Assembly (NCBI RefSeq): GCF_001894865.1
Contig: NZ_BCXA01000015.1
Coordinates: forward strand, 34,795 to 98,794
Length of the DNA stretch: 64,000 nucleotides
Source: Rhodococcus maanshanensis NBRC 100610
Lineage (GTDB): Bacteria; Actinomycetota; Actinomycetes; Mycobacteriales; Mycobacteriaceae
Direction: 5' to 3'
Shown here: piece by piece, positions 58,175 through 64,000 of the stretch
Numbering within the stretch: the first letter of the stretch is position 1
How the letters are laid out: every line of letters begins with the position of its first letter
Translations under genes and position numbers: made by a program
Notes under the pieces: generated by a model
Told to the model about the DNA's origin: nothing
Seen by the model: only the letters and a program-made list of their open reading frames with translations
Databases searched by the model: none

Positions 58175-60406
58175 TCACCGGCGACGGCCGACCAGCCCGA
58201 CCGCCGCCTGCTCGATCTGCTCCTCGGAGACCAGCACCAGGCGCGCCGCCTCGCCGAGCGGCACGAAACTGTCCTCGCTCGTGACCCGCGCGATCCGGCC
58301 CTCGAAACCCGCGTCGACGAGCGCCGCGATCACCCCCTCCGAGACGCCGCCGGATCTGCGGGTCTCGTCGACCACCAGCACCCGCCCGGTCAGACGCGCC
58401 TCGCGGATCAGGTCCGCCACCGGCAGCGGCGCCAGCCAGCGGAGGTCGAACACCCGCGCGTCGAGACCACGCGCACGCAGCCGCCGGGCGACCCGCAGGC
58501 TCATCCGAAGTCCGTTCCCGAAGGTCACGATGGTCAGGTCCGTTCCGTCCCCGTGGGTGCGCCCACTCCCGATCGGTACGTGCGTCGCGGCCCAGCGGTC
58601 CGGCCCCGCGTACGGCGCGAGCCAGCCCTCGTCCCCCGGCACGTGCAGGTCACGCTCGTGGTACAGCGCGATCGGCTCGAGGAAGACACACACCGCGCCT
58701 TGGGTTTTCGCGGCGGCGACGCAGGTGCGGAGCATGGCGGCGGCGTCCTCGGGCCGGGCGGGGGAGGCCACCACCAGGCCGGGGATGTCACGCAGCACGG
58801 CGACCGCGTCGTCGTTGTGGAAGTGCCCCCCGAAACCCTTCTGGTAGCCGTAGCCCGCAACCCGCACCACCATCGGGTTGCGGTAGCGTCCTACCGAGAA
58901 GAATCCCAATGTCGTTGCCTCACCTCGGATCTGGTCCTCCGCGTTGTGCAGGTAGGCGAGGTACTGAATCTCGGGAATGGGCAACAGCCCGGAAACGCCC
59001 GAGCCGAGCGCGAGCCCGAGCACGGTCTGTTCGTCGAGCGGCGTGTCGAAGACCCGGGCGGCACCCACCCGGTTCGCGAGCCCTCGGGTGACACCGTAGA
59101 CCCCACCCTTGCGGGCGACGTCCTCACCGAAGACCATCGCCTCGGGGTGGGCGGCGAGAACGTCGAGCAGGGCACGGTTGATCGCCTGCGCGAGGGTGAA
59201 AAGGCCCGCCTGCTCGGGCAGTGTGCCATCGAAAACCTTTGCTCGACATCGCATCCCGGCGTTGACGTCGACCTCGGCGACCACCCGCTCGGGGTCCGGC
59301 CCGCGCAGCGGCGCCATGACTTCGGCGGTCGTCGTCAGCCGGGGGAGCAGGGCGACCTCGCGGGCGACTGCAAGCACCTCGTCACGCTTGCGCTGGTACC
59401 GGGCGAGCACCTCGGCCGGCGTCAGGGCGCCCGACTCGACGAGCAGCCGGGCCGTGCCGAGCAGCGGGTCCCTGCGCTGTTCGGCTGCGATCACCGCGGG
59501 AGATCGGTAGGCCGATTCGACGTCCGAGCCCGCGTGACCCATCAGCCGGACCGTGCGCAAGTGCAGGAACGCGGGGCGCCTGCGCTCGCGCACCCAGTGC
59601 GCGGCCCGCGTTGCCGCGTCGGCGGCGGCGGCGAGGTCGCAGCCGTCCGCGGCGAAGTACTCGAGCCCCGCCCGCCCCGAGTACGCGGACTCGATCCAGC
59701 CACCGGGGGTCGGCACGCTGACGCCGATGCCGTTGTCCTCACAGACCAGCAGCAGTGGCAGCGGCATCCCCTCGTACGCGCCCAACGCCGCCGCGTTGAT
59801 CGCACCGACCGCCGTCGAGTGATTGGCGGAGGCGTCCCCGAAGCTGCACACGGCCACGGCGTCCGCGGGCCAGGGCGCATCGACACCCAGCCTGCGGGCC
59901 CTCCCGATCGCGAACGCGACACCGAGCGCGCGCGGCAGGTGCGAGGCGATGGTCGAGGTCTGCGGGATCACCGCGAGGTCATGGCGCCCGAACACCTTGT
60001 GCCGCCCGCCGGAGATCGGGTCGGCGGCGGCCGCGACCACCCCGAGCAGCACGTCCCGCAGGGGATCGCCGCCACCCACCTGTCGCGCGCGTTCGAGGAA
60101 GAAGCCACCGGACCGGTAGTGCAACAACGCCGGGTCGGTCGGCCGCAGAGCGCCGGCCACGGCCGCGTTGCCCTCGTGACCGGACGAACCGATCGTGTAG
60201 AAACCCGTCCCACCGGCCCGCAGCACGCGGGCCGCGAGATCGAGGTGTCTGCTGCCCAGTTGGGCATCGAAGAGCTCCAGGCAGCGGGCCACGGTGAGCA
60301 TCGAACCCTCGCGGACGGGTTCCGTCGGGGCGGGCGGGCGCCGGGAGGTCGGGCCCGCCATCGCCGCGACGGTCTCGACGAACTGCTCGTCGATCGCTTC
60401 GGCCAT
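58175..60406 (-). CDS. Fused 2-oxoacid dehydrogenase E1 (alpha-beta) subunit
   Basis: 743 residues combining E1-alpha and E1-beta. The alpha part has LGSRHLDLAARVLRAGGTGF, SGHEGNAAVAGALRPTDPAL and the TPP/Mg motif VCSFGDASANHSTAVGAINA ending in NGIGVS. The beta part begins NRALLDVLAAHPEAMVFGED, with AEDQIRGEATTLGFFS and DLRWLAPLPVADLIREARLT. It decarboxylates pyruvate- or branched-chain-type 2-oxo acids and passes the acyl group to an E2. No E2 or E3 gene is nearby, so the enzyme would borrow a partner. The start at 60406 has no Shine-Dalgarno and follows a 40-bp palindrome. Confidence 0.88.
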   Translation of the reverse strand: MAEAIDEQFVETVAAMAGPTSRRPPAPTEPVREGSMLTVARCLELFDAQLGSRHLDLAARVLRAGGTGFYTIGSSGHEGNAAVAGALRPTDPALLHYRSGGFFLERARQVGGGDPLRDVLLGVVAAAADPISGGRHKVFGRHDLAVIPQTSTIASHLPRALGVAFAIGRARRLGVDAPWPADAVAVCSFGDASANHSTAVGAINAAALGAYEGMPLPLLLVCEDNGIGVSVPTPGGWIESAYSGRAGLEYFAADGCDLAAAADAATRAAHWVRERRRPAFLHLRTVRLMGHAGSDVESAYRSPAVIAAEQRRDPLLGTARLLVESGALTPAEVLARYQRKRDEVLAVAREVALLPRLTTTAEVMAPLRGPDPERVVAEVDVNAGMRCRAKVFDGTLPEQAGLFTLAQAINRALLDVLAAHPEAMVFGEDVARKGGVYGVTRGLANRVGAARVFDTPLDEQTVLGLALGSGVSGLLPIPEIQYLAYLHNAEDQIRGEATTLGFFSVGRYRNPMVVRVAGYGYQKGFGGHFHNDDAVAVLRDIPGLVVASPARPEDAAAMLRTCVAAAKTQGAVCVFLEPIALYHERDLHVPGDEGWLAPYAGPDRWAATHVPIGSGRTHGDGTDLTIVTFGNGLRMSLRVARRLRARGLDARVFDLRWLAPLPVADLIREARLTGRVLVVDETRRSGGVSEGVIAALVDAGFEGRIARVTSEDSFVPLGEAARLVLVSEEQIEQAAVGLVGRRR

Positions 60407-60415
60407 GCAGACAAC

Positions 60416-60457
60416 TGTGCGCGTGTTTCGTCCCACGTGGGGTGAAACACGCGCACA
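60416..60457. repeat. 40-bp palindrome, copy 4 (GTGCGCG...CGCGCAC)
   Basis: GTGCGCG (60417-60423) and CGCGCAC (60450-60456). The centre closely matches copy 3 (both have GTGGGGTGA followed by AC and CGCGCAC). It lies between two minus-strand genes, 16 bp past the VOC stop and 10 bp before the E1 start codon. Confidence 0.75.
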
Positions 60458-60473
60458 GGTGGCGTAGCCGCTG

Positions 60474-60875
60474 TCACCCGATGGCGGCGGGGTCCATCCA
60501 CATGACCTCCCAGACGTGCCCGTCCAGGTCGCGGAACGCGCGGCCGTACATGAACCCGTGATCCTGCGGCTCCATCCACGCCGAACCGCCCGCCGCGATG
60601 GCGGTCTCGACCAGCGAGTCCACCTCCTCGCGGCTCTCGGCCGAGAAGCACAGCAGGGCCTCACGCGAGGTCGACGTGTCACAGATGTCGTCGGCGATGA
60701 ACTCCTTGAACTTGGCCTCGGTCAGCATCATCACGGTGGTCATGTCGTTGACGAGCATCGAGGCGGTGTTCTCGTCGCTGAAGGTCTCGTTGAACCCGAA
60801 GCCGAGCCCGTCGAAGAACTTCCGGGTCGCCTCGATGTTCTTCACGGCCAGGTTCACGAAAAGCATTCGGGACAT
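60474..60875 (-). CDS. VOC-family protein
   Basis: 133 residues of the YaeR/PhnB-like VOC type: MSRMLFVNLAVKNIEATRKF, FDGLGFGFNETFSDENTASM, then REALLCFSAESREEVDSLVE and GRAFRDLDGHVWEVMWMDPA. The usual second-half DxDGHxWE motif is intact. Proteins of this subgroup are often annotated as glyoxalase or lactoylglutathione-lyase-like without proven activity. ATG at 60875 has GGAGCAGACA upstream. Monocistronic. Confidence 0.87.
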   Translation of the reverse strand: MSRMLFVNLAVKNIEATRKFFDGLGFGFNETFSDENTASMLVNDMTTVMMLTEAKFKEFIADDICDTSTSREALLCFSAESREEVDSLVETAIAAGGSAWMEPQDHGFMYGRAFRDLDGHVWEVMWMDPAAIG

Positions 60876-61086
60876 TGTCTGCTCCTGTCATCGGGTGTAC
60901 GCGTCGCTGCGTCCTCGGCTTCCGAGGTCGTCGAAGAGTTAGACCGACGCCGATCGGAAAACTCATCGGTCCCCGCCAACTATGTCCGTTCGACGCGGTC
61001 CGAGCACGGCGAACGGCGGTTGGGTTACCGTCGACCCCGGCGCTCGTACCGCCATGAATCCACACGAGTTCGAAGGAGACAACGCC

Positions 61087-62175
61087 ATGTCGCAGCAGGT
61101 TCGGGGTGTCATCGCCCGCTCGAAGGGAGCGCCGGTCGAGATCGCGACGATCACCATCCCCGATCCGGGGCCGGGCGAGGTGGTCGTCGCCGTCGCCACC
61201 TGCGGCGTCTGCCACACCGACCTCACCTACCGCGACGGCGGCATCAACGACGAGTACCCGTTCCTGCTCGGCCACGAGGCGGCCGGCATCGTCGAGAGCG
61301 TCGGCGCGGGCGTCGACTCGGTCGCGGTCGGCGATTTCGTGGTGCTGAACTGGCGGGCCGTCTGCGGTCAGTGCCGCGCCTGTAAGCGCGGACGCCCCCA
61401 GTACTGTTTCGACACCTTCAACGCGACGCAGAAGATGACCCTCGAGGACGGCACCGAGCTCACTCCCGCCCTGGGCATCGGTGCGTTCGCGGACAAGACC
61501 CTGGTGCACGCCGGCCAGTGCACGAAGGTGGACCCGACCGCGGATCCCGCGGTGGTGGGCCTGCTCGGCTGCGGCGTCATGGCTGGCATGGGCGCGGCCA
61601 TGAACACCGGCAACGTCGGGCGCGGCGATTCGGTCGCGGTCATCGGCTGCGGCGGAGTCGGCGACGCCGCCGTCATGGGCTCGCGGCTGGCGGGCGCGGG
61701 CACGATCATCGCGATCGACCGCGACCCCCGCAAGCTGGAGTGGGCCGTCGAGCTCGGTGCCACCCACACCATCAACGCCGCCGAGGTCGACGACGTGGTC
61801 GAGGCCGTGCAGGAGCTGACCGGGGGCTTCGGCGCCGATGTGGTGGTGGACGCGGTCGGGCGGCCGGAGACCTGGAAGCAGGCGTTCTACGCGCGCGACC
61901 TGGCAGGCACCGTGGTCCTGGTGGGCGTGCCGACCCCGGACATGACGCTGGAGATGCCGCTGGTGGACTTCTTCTCTCGCGGCGGATCGCTGAAGTCGTC
62001 CTGGTATGGCGACTGCCTGCCCGAACGCGACTTCCCGATGCTCGTGGACCTGTACCAGCAGGGCCGGCTGCCGCTGGAGAAGTTCGTCACCGAGCGGATC
62101 GCACTCGACGAGGTGGAGCAGGCGTTCGAGTCCATGCACCGCGGCGAGGTGCTGCGTTCGGTGGTCGTGCTGTGA
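61087..62175 (+). CDS. mscR: S-(hydroxymethyl)mycothiol dehydrogenase (MscR)
   Basis: 362 residues, zinc medium-chain dehydrogenase nearly colinear with mycobacterial MscR/AdhE2. Catalytic zinc Cys in [20 protein letters not shown], the GHEAAG site, structural zinc cysteines in [17 protein letters not shown], and NAD-binding [40 protein letters not shown] is a family signature. It oxidises the formaldehyde-mycothiol adduct and also acts on nitrosomycothiol. GAAGGAG lies upstream of ATG at 61087. Its stop overlaps the MBL gene by 4 bp, as in Rv2259-Rv2260. Confidence 0.93.
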   Translation: MSQQVRGVIARSKGAPVEIATITIPDPGPGEVVVAVATCGVCHTDLTYRDGGINDEYPFLLGHEAAGIVESVGAGVDSVAVGDFVVLNWRAVCGQCRACKRGRPQYCFDTFNATQKMTLEDGTELTPALGIGAFADKTLVHAGQCTKVDPTADPAVVGLLGCGVMAGMGAAMNTGNVGRGDSVAVIGCGGVGDAAVMGSRLAGAGTIIAIDRDPRKLEWAVELGATHTINAAEVDDVVEAVQELTGGFGADVVVDAVGRPETWKQAFYARDLAGTVVLVGVPTPDMTLEMPLVDFFSRGGSLKSSWYGDCLPERDFPMLVDLYQQGRLPLEKFVTERIALDEVEQAFESMHRGEVLRSVVVL

Positions 62176-62801
62176 GCGGCGTGCGGGTGGATCGGGTCGT
62201 CACGTCCGGCACCTTCAGCCTCGACGGCGGCACCTGGGACGTCGACAACAACATCTGGCTGATCGGTGACGACTCCGAGGTGGTCATCGTCGATGCCGCG
62301 CACACCGCACAGCCGATCATCGACGCGGTCGCAGGCAGGAAGGTCGTCGCGATCGTCTGCACGCACGGCCACAACGACCACGTGACGGTGGCCCCGGAGC
62401 TGTCGGAGCGTCTGGACGCGCCGATCCTGCTGAACCCGGCCGACGACGTGCTCTGGGAGATGACGCATCCGGGTGTGCGGCACGGATCGCTCGAGGACGG
62501 GCAGCGGATCGCGGTGGCGGGCACCGACATCCAGGCCATCCATACGCCGGGACACTCCCCGGGCTCGACGTGCCTGTACCTGCCGGAGGCGGGGGAGTTG
62601 TTCACCGGCGACACCCTGTTCTCCGGCGGGCCGGGGGCGACCGGGCGCTCGTACTCCGACTTCCCGACGATCATCGGCTCGATCCGCGACAAGCTGTTCG
62701 CACTGCCTGCGGAGACGAAGGTGCACACCGGTCACGGCGACGGCACCACGATCGGTACCGAATCGCCGCATCTCGAGGAGTGGATCCGGGTGGGCTCATA
62801 G
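62172..62801 (+). CDS. MBL-fold hydrolase partner of mscR
   Basis: 209-residue metallo-beta-lactamase-fold protein: [17 protein letters not shown] (HxHxDH), His in [15 protein letters not shown], Asp in [16 protein letters not shown] and His in [12 protein letters not shown] complete a glyoxalase-II-like dinuclear site. GTG at 62172 overlaps the mscR stop (GTGA), so translation is coupled. The Rv2260-type partner is thought to hydrolyse the S-formyl-mycothiol formed by MscR, releasing formate. Confidence 0.9.
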   Translation: MSGVRVDRVVTSGTFSLDGGTWDVDNNIWLIGDDSEVVIVDAAHTAQPIIDAVAGRKVVAIVCTHGHNDHVTVAPELSERLDAPILLNPADDVLWEMTHPGVRHGSLEDGQRIAVAGTDIQAIHTPGHSPGSTCLYLPEAGELFTGDTLFSGGPGATGRSYSDFPTIIGSIRDKLFALPAETKVHTGHGDGTTIGTESPHLEEWIRVGS

Positions 62802-62830
62802 GGACCGGCTACCTCCCCGGCGACCTTCAC

Positions 62831-62836
62831 TAGAGT
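62831..62836 (+). promoter_or_regulatory. -10 box of leaderless GIY-YIG gene
   Basis: TAGAGT, six bases, ATG at 62843. The G-run between them is too close to act as a Shine-Dalgarno. Confidence 0.5.
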
Positions 62837-62842
62837 CGGGGG

Positions 62843-63967
62843 ATGGCTACCGTCTGGACAGTTCCTATCGACATCAACACCCGCTGGCTCCACTCGCCCG
62901 AGGTCCAGACCTTCCTCGCATCCAACGACCTGGCCGACGCATCCGCGGATCCGCGGGTGCGGCTGGAGCAGTTCGCCGATGTGGCCTCGGCCCTCGGGCG
63001 ACATGTGGGCCGGACGTTCACCTCGGTTCACGCGGCATCGGCGGCGCTGTTCGATCGGATCGACGGTGCAGGCCATGGTGTCCCGGTGGCCTTGCGGCTC
63101 GCCGCGCTACGTCTGATCGTGACGGCGGTCCACCAGACCCGCCCCGCGCCGAAGCCGTTGCCCGCGAGGGTGACCGAGCAACTCGGGGTGTACGTGTACG
63201 CGCTGCTGGATCCACGCAATCGATCGGTCTTCTACGTGGGGAGTGGTCGCGGCAACCGCGTGTTCGGCCATGTCTGGGCGGCGCTGGAGGAAACCGAGAG
63301 CCTCCGGTTGCTCGAGGGCCAGGAATCGGACCTCGCCGAGGTCACGGCCGCGACCACCACGCGCATCCGCGACATCTACGACTCCGGCCACGAGGTGGAG
63401 CACTACATCGCGGCGCATCGGGTCGCGTCCGCCGACGACGATCGGACCGCGGAGGGCATCGGCGGGGCGCTCGTCGGCGTGCTCGGCCTGATCGAGCCGG
63501 AGACCGAGACCCCCGGCCTCACCAACCTCGCCGGCGGCGCATCCGACCTCAGGGCCGTGCCTGTCGACGACCTGGTGCTGCAGTATGAGGCGGAACCGGT
63601 ACCCGACCTGCCCACGCCGTGCTTCCTGGTCGAGGTGAAGGGCGCAGCCAAGCGGGGCGCGACGCCGGACGAGATCTACGCGATGGCGCGGCAGTCGTGG
63701 GCGGCCGGTACCGCGGTACGCGAATCGGCCGGGATTCCGGTGATCGTGTTCGCGGACAACATCGTTCGGTCCGTGTACCGCGCCGAGTCGTGGGCGATGG
63801 TCTCGCGCACCACCGACACCGCGCTGTGGCGGTTCACGGGCACCGCCGACCCGGAACTCGAGGACCGGTTCGTGAAGAAGCGGGTCACGCCCGACCGCGT
63901 CGGCCTGAAGAAGTGGCCGGCGAACGGATCGGTGTCCCACCTGACACACGCGCGTCCGGGACGCTGA
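62843..63967 (+). CDS. GIY-YIG nuclease-domain protein (LEM3/ANKLE1-like type)
   Basis: 374 residues. The central domain at about 112-210 has LGVYVYALLDPRNRSVFYVG then SGRGNRVFGHVWAALEETES: GVY and FYVG form the GIY-YIG strand pair and Arg follows in GNRVFGH. RIRDIYDSGHEVEHYIAAHR and the AEGIGGALVGVLGLIEPETE Glu region complete the fold. An N-terminal 110-residue helical domain and a C-terminal domain (CFLVEVKGAAKRGATPDEIY onward) are of unknown type. It resembles the LEM-3/Ankle1-like bacterial group. Biological role unknown; DNA hairpin or repair substrates are possible. Confidence 0.78.
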   Translation: MATVWTVPIDINTRWLHSPEVQTFLASNDLADASADPRVRLEQFADVASALGRHVGRTFTSVHAASAALFDRIDGAGHGVPVALRLAALRLIVTAVHQTRPAPKPLPARVTEQLGVYVYALLDPRNRSVFYVGSGRGNRVFGHVWAALEETESLRLLEGQESDLAEVTAATTTRIRDIYDSGHEVEHYIAAHRVASADDDRTAEGIGGALVGVLGLIEPETETPGLTNLAGGASDLRAVPVDDLVLQYEAEPVPDLPTPCFLVEVKGAAKRGATPDEIYAMARQSWAAGTAVRESAGIPVIVFADNIVRSVYRAESWAMVSRTTDTALWRFTGTADPELEDRFVKKRVTPDRVGLKKWPANGSVSHLTHARPGR

Positions 63968-63970
63968 GGC

Positions 63971-63994
63971 CGGACGAGGGGGTCCGTCCGTTTT
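63971..63994 (+). terminator. Weak hairpin terminator at window end
   Basis: CGGAC, 6-base loop, GTCCG, then TCCGTTTT, four bases past the GIY-YIG stop. The stem is short but is followed by a T-run. Confidence 0.4.
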
Positions 63995-64000
63995 GAACTG

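Noticed and set aside
19677..60457. Roughly 20-kb periodicity of three palindrome copies
   Set aside because: Copies 1, 3 and 4 are spaced about 20.3 and 20.4 kb, but copy 2 breaks the pattern and three points are not evidence of periodicity.
1..64000. CRISPR arrays, tRNA, rRNA, prophage or integrase genes
   Set aside because: No regularly spaced direct repeats, no cloverleaf-like tRNA, and no integrase, phage structural or transposase proteins were found on either strand.

Overview
This window is high-GC actinobacterial DNA. The gene content points to a mycolate-type member of the Mycobacteriales (Rhodococcus, Nocardia, Gordonia or Tsukamurella-like): a mycothiol-dependent formaldehyde dehydrogenase pair, an MmpL-type transporter, FadE10- and FadE36-type genes, and many sterol-catabolism families. 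Several genes look leaderless, with a TAnnnT box 6-7 bases before ATG or GTG. I cannot fix the genus without a database search. No rRNA, tRNA, CRISPR array, prophage or transposase gene was seen.

Positions 1-23000 carry a secondary steroid-type catabolic region. It holds a KstR-like TetR repressor, a FadE10-type acyl-CoA dehydrogenase, three flavin-dependent HsaA-type monooxygenases (two of them about 90% identical to each other), a KshA-type Rieske oxygenase followed by a small Cys-rich protein and an SDR, and a compact minus-strand run in the order HsaD-like hydrolase, KstD, HsaA-type oxygenase, HsaC-like dioxygenase. Together these could dehydrogenate and 9-alpha-hydroxylate a 3-ketosteroid-like substrate, hydroxylate the resulting phenol, cleave the ring and hydrolyse the product. 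No KshB or HsaB reductase is encoded nearby. A second block (14.8-19.7 kb) has an IclR regulator beside a 160-bp MITE, an LLM oxidoreductase, a SnoaL-like protein, a cupredoxin lipoprotein, an Hsd4A-like SDR and a second SDR, then a secreted lipase with a divergent TetR.

Positions 23-30.2 kb hold an AlkA-type glycosylase, a hydrolase-cyclase fusion with degenerate key residues, an Lrp regulator and a fused indolepyruvate-type ferredoxin oxidoreductase. Positions 30.2-35.7 kb are a minus-strand acyl-CoA catabolic operon (TetR, SDR, acyl-CoA dehydrogenase, FadE36-like phosphotransferase, quinone-oxidoreductase-like MDR, and a thioesterase broken by a 1-base frameshift). Positions 35.7-41.8 kb hold a MaoC-like protein, an AcuI/YhdH-like reductase, a 34-codon mini-gene, an amidohydrolase, RNase HI, an enoyl-CoA hydratase, and alanine dehydrogenase with its AldR-like regulator.

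Positions 41.8-46 kb are a divergent pair: a Tat-exported, covalent-flavin cholesterol oxidase and an MmpL transporter, with a KstR-like box between them. After gpsA and secreted unknowns, 49.1-49.8 kb contains a leader-peptide/alternative-hairpin element before a free-standing LeuA-type regulatory-domain protein. The right part holds an ABC1 kinase, DUF72, GYD and rhomboid-like genes, a TetR with twin palindromic operators facing a haloalkane-dehalogenase-like hydrolase, an HPP protein, a cyclase-family enzyme, a fused E1 alpha/beta dehydrogenase, the mscR-MBL pair and a GIY-YIG protein. A family of 40-bp palindromes with constant ends (GTGCGCG ... CGCGCAC) occurs four times between genes.
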